From Nanobdellota archaeon (GTDB lineage Archaea > Nanobdellota > Nanobdellia > Woesearchaeales > GW2011-AR15), in contig JAHIYL010000006.1 of assembly GCA_018815145.1 (NCBI GenBank), positions 1-16,159 on the forward strand: DNA of 16,159 bases, in the 5' to 3' direction. Position numbers and translations under genes: made by a program. This document shows positions 6,309 to 13,361 of the stretch, piece after piece. The notes beneath the pieces are model-generated. The model did not search any database, had not been told where the DNA came from, and saw only the letters and a list, made by a program, of their open reading frames with translations. The first letter of the stretch is position 1; every line of letters starts with the position of its first letter.

Positions 6309-7541
6309 ATGGCGAAGAAAAAAATAGTCGTGCAACCTGAGATAAACATTGGTCTTGTAGGGCATGTTGATCATGGAAAGACAACCCTGACTGAACAGCT
6401 CAGCGGAAAATGGACAGATACTCATTCTGAAGAGATCAAAAGGGGAATCACGATAAGGCTTGGCTATGCAAATACTACTTTTGTCAAGACCAAAGATGGG
6501 ATATATACAACTGAAGCCGGTGCAAAAAGAAAACTGAAAGAATGTGAGGTGCTGAGAGCGGTATCGTTTGTGGATGCTCCGGGGCACGAATCACTTATGG
6601 CTACTATGCTTTCAGGTGCTAAAATAATGGATGGTGCACTCCTGCTGATTGCAGCAAATGAAGCATGTCCTCAACCCCAGACAAGAGAGCATCTTATGGC
6701 TCTTAAGATTTCAGGCATAAAAAATATTGTCATAGTCCAGAACAAGATTGATCTTGTGACAGAGGAAAGAGCAGTAAAAAACTATGAGCAGATCCAGAAA
6801 TTCCTGAAGGGCACAGATTACGAAAAGACACCCATCATTCCGATTTCAGCGCAGCTTGGAGTAAATATTGAACCTTTGATAGAGGCAATAGAGAAATACA
6901 TTCCTACACCAAAGAGAGATAATAAGAAAGATCCAATGATGTATATTGCAAGATCATTTGATATAAACAAGCCGGGTCAGGACGTCACCAAATTGAAGGG
7001 AGGAGTTGTTGGCGGAGCACTTGCCCAGGGAATAATCAAGATGGGTGATGAGATTGAGATCCGTCCGGGACATGTGTACGAAGAAGCCAATCAAAAAGTG
7101 TGGAAACCCCTAATCACGATTGTTAAAGGATTGATGACAGGGCCAACACCTGTTGAGGAGATCAGTCCCGGTGGTTCAGTTGGGATATTGACAGAACTTG
7201 ATCCGGCAATAGTAAAGTCTGACAGCTTGACAGGTAATGTTGTCGGTCATGTCGGCAAGCTGCCGGAAGTGTGGGACGCGCTTAAGCTGGAGACTCATCT
7301 ACTGGATAGAGTTGTTGGGTCAAAGGATGATCTGGAAGTGGTTCCTGTAAAATTATCAGAATTATTGATGCTTAATGTAAACTCAGCTGCAACAGTCGGT
7401 GCAGTAACAAAAGTCTCTAAGAACATCATTGAGTGCAAATTGAGACTTCCGGTGTGTGCTGACAAGAATGATAGGGTAACGATCTCCAGAAGGGTTGGAA
7501 CAAGGTTCAGACTAATAGGTTATGGCGTCATTAAGGTTTGA
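6309..7541 (+). CDS. eif2g: Translation initiation factor aIF2 subunit gamma
   Basis: GTPase core of the archaeal aIF2 heterotrimer, which carries methionyl initiator tRNA to the small ribosomal subunit. Its 410 residues match the family. Visible: G1 GHVDHGKTT (18-26); switch I TDTHSEEIKRGITIRLGY (36-53); G3 DAPGHE (89-94); G4 NKID (145-148); SAQ (about 175); and the two beta-barrel domains from about 205 on, with the family segments KPGQDVTKLKGGVVGG and RPGHVYE. Odd: the loop between the effector region and G3 (about 57-82), which in most archaeal and eukaryotic homologues holds a CxxC...CxxC zinc knuckle, has only one cysteine (C79) here, so that zinc site is absent. The start is set by the TATA-like box about 28 bases upstream. 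No gene for the alpha or beta subunit is nearby. Confidence 0.96.
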   Translation: MAKKKIVVQPEINIGLVGHVDHGKTTLTEQLSGKWTDTHSEEIKRGITIRLGYANTTFVKTKDGIYTTEAGAKRKLKECEVLRAVSFVDAPGHESLMATMLSGAKIMDGALLLIAANEACPQPQTREHLMALKISGIKNIVIVQNKIDLVTEERAVKNYEQIQKFLKGTDYEKTPIIPISAQLGVNIEPLIEAIEKYIPTPKRDNKKDPMMYIARSFDINKPGQDVTKLKGGVVGGALAQGIIKMGDEIEIRPGHVYEEANQKVWKPLITIVKGLMTGPTPVEEISPGGSVGILTELDPAIVKSDSLTGNVVGHVGKLPEVWDALKLETHLLDRVVGSKDDLEVVPVKLSELLMLNVNSAATVGAVTKVSKNIIECKLRLPVCADKNDRVTISRRVGTRFRLIGYGVIKV

Positions 7542-7643
7542 AAATTCTGAGTATTCCGAAATTGAATAAACTTATCTTTTTTGGCATTATGCAATGATTT
7601 TAAACACAATTAAAAATAAGAAATTAATACTATAATTATATCT

Positions 7644-7952
7644 TTAAACAAGTTCAATCTTCTTGGCTCGAAAACCACTTTTCTGCAGATGATACTTTTT
7701 GCATACTGTGCACTGGAATTTCAGATCAGTCTTTTTAGTCACTTTTTTCCCTGCTCTCTTGAATTTTGTGACTGCCGGTTTGGAATATCTTCCCTGATTT
7801 CCGCAACCTCTTGCCTTGCCTCTGAGCCTTGCTCTGAACTTTGAACCATAAGTGAGTGAACTTGATTTTCCTTTTTTGCTCTGCATCACTTTGTGCGGTG
7901 TATGTTTCTTGCATGTTGGGCAGAGCGTATTTTTTGTTTTTGGTAATTTCAT
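7644..7952 (-). CDS. rpl44e: 50S ribosomal protein L44e (eL42)
   Basis: A small basic zinc-ribbon protein of the large subunit near the E site, found in archaea and eukaryotes only. It has 102 residues. CPTC (11-14) and CTVC near residue 80 supply the four zinc ligands, and the lysine/arginine-rich middle segment includes YGSKFRARLRGKARGCG. The first residues MKLPKTKNT and the H-K-V-rich start are typical. In many archaea rpl44e is followed by rps27e and the aIF2 alpha gene; here it stands alone at the end of the strand, convergent with aIF2 gamma. A minus-strand TATA-like box (7974-7985) is about 27 bases before the ATG, so the mRNA is probably leaderless and separate from the upstream gins51 gene. 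Confidence 0.95.
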   Translation of the reverse strand: MKLPKTKNTLCPTCKKHTPHKVMQSKKGKSSSLTYGSKFRARLRGKARGCGNQGRYSKPAVTKFKRAGKKVTKKTDLKFQCTVCKKYHLQKSGFRAKKIELV

Positions 7953-7973
7953 TACATGTTCGAGAAAAATAAT

Positions 7974-7985
7974 ATCTTTAAAAAC
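7974..7985 (-). promoter_or_regulatory. TATA-like box for rpl44e
   Basis: On the minus strand this reads GTTTTTAAAGAT, centred about 27 bases before the rpl44e start codon, spacing that suggests a leaderless transcript. Confidence 0.45.
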
Positions 7986-8006
7986 ATTTCTGTTTTAAGA
8001 GAATTA

Positions 8007-8687
8007 TCAGCCTAATTTTTCAGCTTTTCCTTTGCTTAAAAGGATATCTGCTATGATCTTTGGGACTTCGGCAGTATCAGATTCATCATAAGGCCCAAAC
8101 ACTTCCAGATTTGGTCCATAGAATGCCTGGAATCCCTCCAAGAAGCGGATGCGTACTTTTTGCAGCATCTCTCTTGGAAGTATACCTTCCTGTGCATCAG
8201 GTTTTTTGTCTGAGTATTCAACACCTTCCCTTGACCCACTGATCTCCAGAGCCCGGCTCAACCCACCTGAATCAGGCAGTTTTGCATTCACCACATTCAA
8301 CAAGATATTTTCCCGAAAAACAGATATTGTATTCATTATCCTTTTGTAGATCATTTTTTCTTCAGTCAGCAGAGCGGAATCATCAAATTTACTCTTGCTC
8401 CGACTGAAATTCAGAGCCATATTCACAATCTTGCTTTCCCTGGAATTGAAAAAATCTATCACAAGCCTTCTGACATTCTTGAACTCAGCTCTGAATTTTT
8501 CTTTTTCAGTCTCAGATAGTGATGGATCCGCAAGGTTTGATTTGATTATCTCTTTTTTTTGCTTAAGATATTCAATTATTTGTGCATATATGTTTGTCTC
8601 AATCTTCTGGAGCTCAGTTTTTTTTTTCTCATTCCGGACCATCTCATATAAGATGTCATAAGTGAGGTCTATTGCATTTCCTGACAT
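8007..8687 (-). CDS. gins51: GINS replication complex subunit, Gins51/Gins15-type
   Basis: Component of the archaeal GINS complex, which joins MCM helicase and the Cdc45/RecJ homologue at the replication fork. The protein (226 residues from the ATG at 8687) has a helical N-terminal A-domain (about 1-120; start MSGNAIDLTYDILYEMVRNE), a linker (about 130-165) and a small C-terminal beta-rich B-domain. The B-domain is recognisable by VRIRFLEGFQAFYGPNLEVF, then a Y/F-GP turn and ILLSKGKAE. The A-then-B order is that of Gins51 rather than Gins23. An upstream ATG at 8708 lies inside the TATA-like box TATTTTATAAATATG, so I chose 8687, which sits about 26 bases from that box. It is divergent from an unknown gene and 54 bases before rpl44e on the same strand. 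Assignment is by recalled motif pattern, not a search. Confidence 0.82.
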   Translation of the reverse strand: MSGNAIDLTYDILYEMVRNEKKKTELQKIETNIYAQIIEYLKQKKEIIKSNLADPSLSETEKEKFRAEFKNVRRLVIDFFNSRESKIVNMALNFSRSKSKFDDSALLTEEKMIYKRIMNTISVFRENILLNVVNAKLPDSGGLSRALEISGSREGVEYSDKKPDAQEGILPREMLQKVRIRFLEGFQAFYGPNLEVFGPYDESDTAEVPKIIADILLSKGKAEKLG

Positions 8688-8706
8688 GATTATTTGGAAG
8701 CGTAAC

Positions 8707-8720
8707 ATATTTATAAAATA
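8707..8720 (-). promoter_or_regulatory. TATA-like box that decides the gins51 start
   Basis: The minus strand reads ATTTTATAAATATG-like sequence here. The centre is about 26 bases before the ATG at 8687 and overlaps the alternative ATG at 8708, so 8708 would not be in the transcript. Confidence 0.55.
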
Positions 8721-8801
8721 TTAGCCTGGCAAATGTTCATCTGCTCTTCACAAAAAAGAAAACAATTTAAACAAAGCAATTTTTGTTATTTCTTGATTTT
8801 T

Positions 8802-9374
8802 ATGGCATGGCAAAAACTTGTGGACACAGATGAATTGATTATCTTTGAAAAAGCGTTCAAGAAATTCAGGATAAAGATAGAGGCCAGAAAAAATCATGAT
8901 AAAGCATGGGATGTATTTCAGACAAAAATAGAGGGCAATTCTTCGCTCTTGCTTTCAAAGAAAACACTTTCATCAAGGACTGAAGCAGATCAACTCATCA
9001 AAAAGCTTTTGACAACAGGGTTACCCCGAAAGAGGCTCAGTACTGATTTTGCCATAAATCTCAAAAGGGTGTTCAAAGAAGAATATGTAGAAAAATGGAA
9101 GATAGAGCTTGGAAATTCACCATATACAAATTATATGTATCTCCTGTATATGGACAGGGTTGGAGTAGACATCATGATGCATGAAAGTTTCAGGCTGCAT
9201 GAGGAGAGGATCCTGCAGAATATTGAAGATACACTTGGGCTGAGGGAGATCAATGATGCGATAGACTTCAATGTTTTTTATTATACAAGCCGAAGGGAAA
9301 TCAACAGAGAAGCATATGAATCAGATGCAAATATGGTATTTGGCAAGTTTGAATTCCATTTTGAAGATGAATGA
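8802..9374 (+). CDS. Unknown 190-residue protein divergent from gins51
   Basis: I do not recognise this protein. From the ATG at 8802 it has 190 residues. The frame extends upstream to an ATG at 8733, but those residues are low-complexity (C, F, K, Q) and the box ACAATTTAAACAA (about 8761-8773) lies 30-35 bases before 8802, so 8802 is preferred. It looks soluble, mixed alpha/beta, K/E-rich at the start and acidic at the end (FGKFEFHFEDE). There are no cysteines, no membrane segment and no evident catalytic motif. The segment YTNYMYLLYMDRVGVDIMM (near 105-125) is the most distinctive. It shares a 114-base intergenic region with gins51 and converges with the S8e gene. A link to replication or translation is only positional. 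Confidence 0.7.
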   Translation: MAWQKLVDTDELIIFEKAFKKFRIKIEARKNHDKAWDVFQTKIEGNSSLLLSKKTLSSRTEADQLIKKLLTTGLPRKRLSTDFAINLKRVFKEEYVEKWKIELGNSPYTNYMYLLYMDRVGVDIMMHESFRLHEERILQNIEDTLGLREINDAIDFNVFYYTSRREINREAYESDANMVFGKFEFHFEDE

Positions 9375-9487
9375 AGAAATACTTCTTAATTTTTAATCTA
9401 CAGATGCAGAATTGTATAATACATTGTAAATTATAGTGATTGAAAGGGTTTTTCTGAAGTCAATAACATTTAAAAGAATTAATGAAA

Positions 9488-9865
9488 TTAAATAAGAGTA
9501 CCGTTCAAGACACCTTCCTGGCCCGGCCTGGATGTAACTCTGGCGTCACCCTTATCAGTCTTTATTATTGTCCCCTTTGTTATGATATTCCTTCTCACAT
9601 AATGTCTGTTGGCAGGATTTTCCAGAACTCTTTCTACTTTTGCCTGGACATATTTCTTGTCTTTCGGAACATAAAGATTGATTGTCTCTGTCCTTAGAAG
9701 CCTGAGTTTTTCAGATCCTCCTCTGGTCCGGATGGTTTTTGTTGCTTTTTCGCCGATCTTTGTCAGAGTAGGATCCCTTCCAAGAGCATATTTCTTCTTT
9801 TTAGTTGTAAGCTTCAGTTTTCCGCCTGATGGCTTTCTTTTTGATCTTTGTTGGTCAAGTACCAT
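9488..9865 (-). CDS. rps8e: 30S ribosomal protein S8e
   Basis: Archaeal/eukaryotic small-subunit protein with no bacterial homologue. It has 125 residues, the usual archaeal length (the eukaryotic form is about 200). Recognisable parts are the N-terminal basic segment RSKRKPSGGKLKLTTKKKKYALGRDPTLTKIG (in pieces), the RTRGGSEKLRLLRTE core, and the C-terminal ITKGTIIKTDKGDARVTSRPGQEGVLNG, an RNA-binding beta fold. Unlike most neighbours it has a short leader with a ribosome binding site: the minus strand reads GAGGAT with four bases before the ATG, and a TATA-like box TTTATAAATC lies at 9908-9918. It stands as a single gene. Confidence 0.95.
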   Translation of the reverse strand: MVLDQQRSKRKPSGGKLKLTTKKKKYALGRDPTLTKIGEKATKTIRTRGGSEKLRLLRTETINLYVPKDKKYVQAKVERVLENPANRHYVRRNIITKGTIIKTDKGDARVTSRPGQEGVLNGTLI

Positions 9866-9907
9866 TTTATCCTCATTAAATTACTACTTTTTGAAGAAAA
9901 ATACATG

Positions 9908-9918
9908 ATTTATAAACT
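9908..9918 (-). promoter_or_regulatory. TATA-like box for rps8e
   Basis: Minus-strand GTTTATAAATC, about 47 bases before the rps8e ATG. This implies a leader of about 20 bases that contains the GAGGAT ribosome binding site. Confidence 0.45.
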
Positions 9919-10009
9919 TTATTCTTTTAATTAATCATGATAGAATCAGCCTTATTTTACTTTTCTTTTTTATAGTTTTCGAAACATTTAAAAACAAAAA
10001 CCAAAAGGC

Positions 10010-10017
10010 TTATAAAT
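10010..10017 (+). promoter_or_regulatory. TATA-like box for tfb
   Basis: TTATAAAT preceded by purines (CCAAAAGGC) resembles a BRE plus TATA element. It lies about 65 bases before the TFB start, so the mRNA would have a leader of roughly 40 bases that includes the GGTGA ribosome binding site. A second A/T-rich box, CATTTAAAAA at 9985-9994, is an alternative. Confidence 0.4.
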
Positions 10018-10065
10018 GAACTTTATGTCTGATTAATAAAGCTTATGTTTTTTGAAAGCCAAAAA

Positions 10066-10071
10066 GGTGAT
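10066..10071 (+). promoter_or_regulatory. Shine-Dalgarno GGTGAT that decides the TFB start
   Basis: GGTGAT is complementary to the archaeal 16S rRNA 3' end and lies four bases before an in-frame TTG (10076). It is 16 bases before the first in-frame ATG (10088), too far for that codon. Confidence 0.5.
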
Positions 10072-10075
10072 ATTT

Positions 10076-11002
10076 TTGCGACGTGATATGGTTAAAAAGT
10101 GCCCGGAATGCAGCAGCGAAAATTTATTCTATAATAAGGAAAAAGGAGAAGTGATCTGTAAGGAATGCGGTCTTGTTGTTGAAGAGAAGATGATTGATTT
10201 CGGGCAGGACTGGAGGGAGTTTGACCCGGAGAGCGCTGAAAAAAGGAGAAGGACAGGGGCTCCTATCACATACACACAGTATGATCAGGGACTTGGGACA
10301 GAAGTCGGTAGAAAGGCAGATCTGTATGGTCTTGAAAAAAGGTCAAAGAATAAATTTTTCAGATTGAGGAAATGGCAGTACAGAATCTCTACAGCAATTG
10401 AGAGAAATCTGAAGCTTGCATTGGCAGAACTGAAAAGAGTGTCATCTTATCTGAAACTGCCTAAGTCAGTGGAAGAGGAAGCTGCCAGGATCTATACACT
10501 TGCAGTGCAGAGAGGTCTTGTAAGGGGAAGGAGCATGGAATCAGTTGTTGCCGGAGCACTTTATGCAGCGTGCAGAAGACATGAGGTCCCACGGACTCTT
10601 GAAGAGCTCTCAGAAGCATCAGGAATAGAGAAGAAAGAAGTAGGCAGGACATACAGGTTCATAACCCGGGAATTGAATATAACAATTCTTCCAAGCAATC
10701 CCGGTGATTATATACCCAGATTTGCTTCATCTCTCAGGCTTTCTGCAAAGACACAGTCAAAAGCAGTAGAGATAATCGAGATGAGCCAGAAAGCAGAACT
10801 CACTTCAGGAAGGGGACCTACAGGGATTGCATCAGCAGCACTCTATGTTGCAGCTCTCATCAATGGCGAGAAAAGGACACAGCGGGAAGTTGCTGATGTA
10901 GCAGGTGTCACTGAAGTCACAATCAGGAACAGGTACAAAGAGCTTCTGGATAAGCTTTCTCTTGAAAAAGAGATCAAGAAACTTAAGAAGAAGATAAAAT
11001 GA
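10076..11002 (+). CDS. tfb: Transcription initiation factor TFB (TFIIB)
   Basis: Archaeal general transcription factor that binds the BRE next to TBP on TATA and recruits RNA polymerase. About 304-308 residues. The N-terminal zinc ribbon has CPEC and CKEC (Cys 5, 8, 24, 27 counted from the ATG at 10088). The B-reader/linker includes DFGQDWREFDPESAEKRRR and GAPITYTQYDQGLGTE. Two cyclin repeats follow (about 105-200 and 205-295), each with the expected helical pattern, and a basic lysine-rich tail ends the protein. I place the start at TTG 10076 because a GGTGAT ribosome binding site is four bases upstream; ATG 10088 would remove only four residues. Functionally all conserved parts are present. 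It converges with the MGMT gene 12 bases downstream. Confidence 0.96.
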   Translation: MRRDMVKKCPECSSENLFYNKEKGEVICKECGLVVEEKMIDFGQDWREFDPESAEKRRRTGAPITYTQYDQGLGTEVGRKADLYGLEKRSKNKFFRLRKWQYRISTAIERNLKLALAELKRVSSYLKLPKSVEEEAARIYTLAVQRGLVRGRSMESVVAGALYAACRRHEVPRTLEELSEASGIEKKEVGRTYRFITRELNITILPSNPGDYIPRFASSLRLSAKTQSKAVEIIEMSQKAELTSGRGPTGIASAALYVAALINGEKRTQREVADVAGVTEVTIRNRYKELLDKLSLEKEIKKLKKKIK

Positions 11003-11014
11003 TTGCTGCATAAA

Positions 11015-11338
11015 TTATTTTTTGAAATTGAACAATACTTTTTCAAAATCTGCAATTCTTTTATTTTTTATTTCTACTCCTTCCTTTTGCTGAATTGATA
11101 TCTTTTCAGTGATTGCAAGACCGGTCCTCTTTCCTCTGAATCCGCCCATTGACCCATCTGACGCCACAACCCTGTGACATGGTACTTTTGGTGCATAAGG
11201 GTTGCATCTCAATGCCTGGCCAACTGCTCTGTAGGCTTTGGTACCAAGAGCCTTTCCCACCAGCTTGTATGTTGATACTTTTCCTTTTGGAATCTTTGAT
11301 ATTGTCCTGTAGACCTTCTCCTGGAATTCTGTTGGCAT
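11015..11338 (-). CDS. ogt: Single-domain O6-alkylguanine-DNA alkyltransferase (MGMT/Ogt)
   Basis: Suicide DNA repair enzyme that moves the alkyl group from O6-alkylguanine to its own cysteine. The 107 residues contain only the C-terminal DNA-binding and active-site domain: an HTH region with IPKGKVSTYKLVGKALGTKAYRAVGQAL (in pieces; Arg37 in AYRAVGQAL is the arginine-finger position), the hinge RCNPY, then the active site PCHRVV with Cys54. Because Cys54 is present, this is not an alkyltransferase-like (ATL) protein, where Trp replaces Cys. The N-terminal domain of Ada/Ogt is missing, as in some short archaeal and bacterial versions. The gene is single and converges with tfb. A minus-strand TATA-like box near 11363-11373 fits a leaderless start at 11338. 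Confidence 0.9.
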   Translation of the reverse strand: MPTEFQEKVYRTISKIPKGKVSTYKLVGKALGTKAYRAVGQALRCNPYAPKVPCHRVVASDGSMGGFRGKRTGLAITEKISIQQKEGVEIKNKRIADFEKVLFNFKK

Positions 11339-11389
11339 GGTATAAAATAATATAGTGAGCAGGTTAATTAAGGTTTTGGAAATATTCTC

Positions 11390-12763
11390 CTATCCCAATA
11401 TCAACATATGTTCCCTAAAGAAATTTAGCTGTTTTGGATATTTATTTATCTTTTCCAATGATCTCTTGTGATTGCGGAAAAACTCTGTCGCTTCATGCTG
11501 TGAAAGCCCGGAACTGACTTCATAGGTGATCTTATTGTCAAGATGCTTTCTTTTAGTCTCAATGATCTTAGTTATTCCGTATTTTTTTGGATCAAGGTAG
11601 ATGCGCGAGTTCTTCTGCAGTCCAAAAATTGAGGTAGATACAAGATCAATATTATCGGAGTTATTCAATAAAAATTCCTTTGTTGTGAGAAACTCTTCCT
11701 TTGTCTCGGTCGGAAAACCAAACATGATAAATACAATATTTTTTATTCCTGCATCATGCGAATCCTTCAGCACCTTTTCGATGTCATTTGTATTAGTTCC
11801 TTTATCCATGAGCTTAAGTATCCTGTCACTACCTGATTCAACACCCCACATGATGAATTTGAGACCGCTATCATGGAGTGTCTGCAGAGTATCTCTGTCA
11901 AGGTCATTAGGATCCGGCCTTAGCTGGCACATCCATTCCACACCAAGCTTTTTTGTGATCTTTGCAATATCAAGCAGCCTTTTCTTGTGCATAAGATCAT
12001 CAACAAAGAAAACATATTTGCTCTTATTATAGGCAATTGTCTTTTCAATGTTATCTAAGGGAAACTCATAGTAATGAGAAAATTGATGGTGCGTGCAAAA
12101 GGCACATCGTTGGTAATAGCATGCATTAGCTGTCCTGAGGGGAATCACTGACTTAGGTGCAAAATACTTGTCTTGTTCAAATATGGCAAAATCAATAGGA
12201 TCCTCAAATTTAAGTTTTTTATGGTCATATTTCTTCTCAGCTACATATTCCAAAAGTTCCAGTTCATTCGAAAGGGTAATGTCACTCACTTCCATAATCT
12301 TTGAATTGACTGCCGGACCTCCGATTATTGTATTGATATTGGAGTTTTTAAGTTCATCAATCAAATATGAGGTATAAAATGACTGACTGGAAAAAACAAG
12401 GCTGAAAGCTGCATAATCAGGTCTTTTTTCAAGGATTTTTGCCAATAGCTCTTTGCCTAAATCCGGTGCATTTCTTTGTATTACTTTTTTGTTATTATCT
12501 GCATAGCAGGCCTGACTGATTTTGCTATATTCAAGAACTTTTTTACCGTATTCACCCCAATCCATATTATTTTTTTTTAATTCCCGGAAATATGAATAGA
12601 TCTCAGGAAACATCTGCCTGTGAAACCTAATATTGAGGTCAAGAACATCAATTTCAATGTCTTTGGATTTATTTTCCTTTAGAAAGCTGAAGATCTTTGA
12701 GAGAGAATATGGGGGTGACAGAGGTGTTGCAAAAGGCGGATATATCAGCAATAATTTTTTCAT
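11390..12763 (-). CDS. B12-binding-like radical SAM protein
   Basis: Radical SAM enzyme of the class with an N-terminal cobalamin-binding-like Rossmann domain; the substrate is unknown. From the ATG at 12763 there are 457 residues: LLLIYPPFATPLSPPYSLSK (4-23) opens the Rossmann domain (to about 175), the cluster motif CYYQRCAFC (C215, C220, C223; spacing Cx4Cx2C) starts the TIM barrel, and WGVESGSDRIL and IMFGFPTETKEE are typical barrel strands for SAM binding. The classical DxHxxG cobalamin motif is not visible, so B12 binding is uncertain. Two upstream ATGs (12784, 12781) overlap the TATA-like box, so 12763 is preferred. No partner gene (methyltransferase, lipid or cofactor pathway) is adjacent, so methylation, cyclisation or thiomethylation cannot be chosen between. 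Confidence 0.85.
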   Translation of the reverse strand: MKKLLLIYPPFATPLSPPYSLSKIFSFLKENKSKDIEIDVLDLNIRFHRQMFPEIYSYFRELKKNNMDWGEYGKKVLEYSKISQACYADNNKKVIQRNAPDLGKELLAKILEKRPDYAAFSLVFSSQSFYTSYLIDELKNSNINTIIGGPAVNSKIMEVSDITLSNELELLEYVAEKKYDHKKLKFEDPIDFAIFEQDKYFAPKSVIPLRTANACYYQRCAFCTHHQFSHYYEFPLDNIEKTIAYNKSKYVFFVDDLMHKKRLLDIAKITKKLGVEWMCQLRPDPNDLDRDTLQTLHDSGLKFIMWGVESGSDRILKLMDKGTNTNDIEKVLKDSHDAGIKNIVFIMFGFPTETKEEFLTTKEFLLNNSDNIDLVSTSIFGLQKNSRIYLDPKKYGITKIIETKRKHLDNKITYEVSSGLSQHEATEFFRNHKRSLEKINKYPKQLNFFREHMLILG

Positions 12764-12783
12764 GGGTACAGAGAAACTCATCA

Positions 12784-12797
12784 TATTTTAAAAAATT
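12784..12797 (-). promoter_or_regulatory. TATA-like box for the radical SAM gene
   Basis: On the minus strand AATTTTTTAAAATATG, centred about 26 bases before the ATG at 12763. It overlaps the upstream in-frame ATGs and so argues for 12763 as a leaderless start. Confidence 0.5.
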
Positions 12798-12888
12798 ATC
12801 ATACTTGTCTTAGGAGCAGCATACTGCTGATTTCCTATCTATCAAAATACAAATGTTTAAAAACTATCAAAAAATACTACCTAAAAAA

Positions 12889-12903
12889 GCCAGGTTTTCT
12901 GGC
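12889..12903 (+). promoter_or_regulatory. Small hairpin in the cold-shock gene upstream region
   Basis: GCCAG-GTTTT-CTGGC forms a 5-bp hairpin followed by eight A residues; on the minus strand it is followed by six T residues. It lies about 100 bases before the csp ATG, between two possible TATA boxes (12855-12862 and 12908-12919). It may be a leader hairpin if the distal promoter is used. A role in cold regulation is speculation. Confidence 0.35.
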
Positions 12904-12907
12904 AAAA

Positions 12908-12919
12908 AAAATATAAAAA
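12908..12919 (+). promoter_or_regulatory. TATA-like box for csp
   Basis: AAAATATAAAAA lies about 75 bases before the csp ATG, giving a leader of roughly 45-50 bases that includes the GGAGG ribosome binding site. The region 12785-12989 holds no gene. Confidence 0.35.
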
Positions 12920-12979
12920 ATAGACGAGAAAAAAACAAGAGCTGAAAGATGCACAAGGTTTTTGTTTTGAGTTAGCAAA

Positions 12980-12984
12980 GGAGG
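12980..12984 (+). promoter_or_regulatory. Strong Shine-Dalgarno GGAGG of csp
   Basis: A perfect GGAGG with five bases before the ATG at 12990. It is the strongest ribosome binding site in the window, while most neighbours look leaderless. Confidence 0.65.
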
Positions 12985-12989
12985 AAAAA

Positions 12990-13271
12990 ATGGAAGGAAC
13001 AGTAAAATGGTTTAATGAGAGAAAAGGATATGGCTTTATCCAGGGAGATGATGGAGAAGATTATTTTGCCCATTATTCACAGGTACCGCAGGGAGTCAGG
13101 CTCAATGAGAATGACAGAGTAACCTTTGACAATGCAGATACTGATAAAGGCAAGCAGGCCCAGAATGTAAAACCATCCAACAGCAGTGCTCCTGCAGCGC
13201 CAGCTGAAGATTCAAGTGAAGAATCATCTGAAGAAGTCGAAGAGAGTTCTGAAGAAGAAGAGGAAGAGTAA
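12990..13271 (+). CDS. Cold-shock-domain protein with acidic C-terminal tail
   Basis: Small single-stranded nucleic-acid binding protein of the CspA type; in bacteria these act as RNA chaperones. Of 93 residues, the first 66 or so are the cold-shock domain: GTVKWFNERKGYGFI (3-17) with RNP1 KGYGFI, then RNP2-like DYFAHYS (24-30), then the RVTFDNADTDKGKQAQNV strand. Bacterial Csp proteins end near 67. Here a 25-28 residue tail of alanine/proline, then serine and glutamate (ending in a run of six Glu) is added. The strong GGAGG site and the family's rarity in archaea point to bacterial origin. A leader with a small hairpin precedes it. The acidic tail could alter RNA release or partner binding; this is inference. 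Confidence 0.92.
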   Translation: MEGTVKWFNERKGYGFIQGDDGEDYFAHYSQVPQGVRLNENDRVTFDNADTDKGKQAQNVKPSNSSAPAAPAEDSSEESSEEVEESSEEEEEE

Positions 13272-13330
13272 ATCCTAAGAAATTATTTCTTATTTTTTAA
13301 TTTTATTTGTGCATTAAAAAGAGAAGATTT

Positions 13331-13338
13331 TATAAATA
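13331..13338 (+). promoter_or_regulatory. TATA box of tRNA-Gly
   Basis: TATAAATA, about 27 bases before the first base of the tRNA (13362); a clear archaeal TATA element at the right distance. Confidence 0.6.
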
Positions 13339-13361
13339 TTTTTGGTTTCTTCTAATCCTAT

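Noticed and set aside
8708..8733. Upstream starts ATG 8708 for gins51 and ATG 8733 for its divergent neighbour
   Set aside because: 8708 falls within the TATA-like box, and the residues added by 8733 are low-complexity and precede the likely promoter ACAATTTAAACAA.
9375..9487. Possible second C/D-like RNA (TGATTGA ... CTGA) between the unknown gene and rps8e
   Set aside because: The boxes are only about 15 bases apart and imperfect, with a short ATTGA/TCAAT repeat; not enough for a call. Otherwise the region holds nothing but A/T-rich spacer.
12889..12903. Intrinsic terminator on the minus strand (hairpin followed by T6)
   Set aside because: No minus-strand gene lies upstream that would need it; the nearby minus-strand gene starts downstream at 12763. 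Listed only as a leader hairpin of csp.
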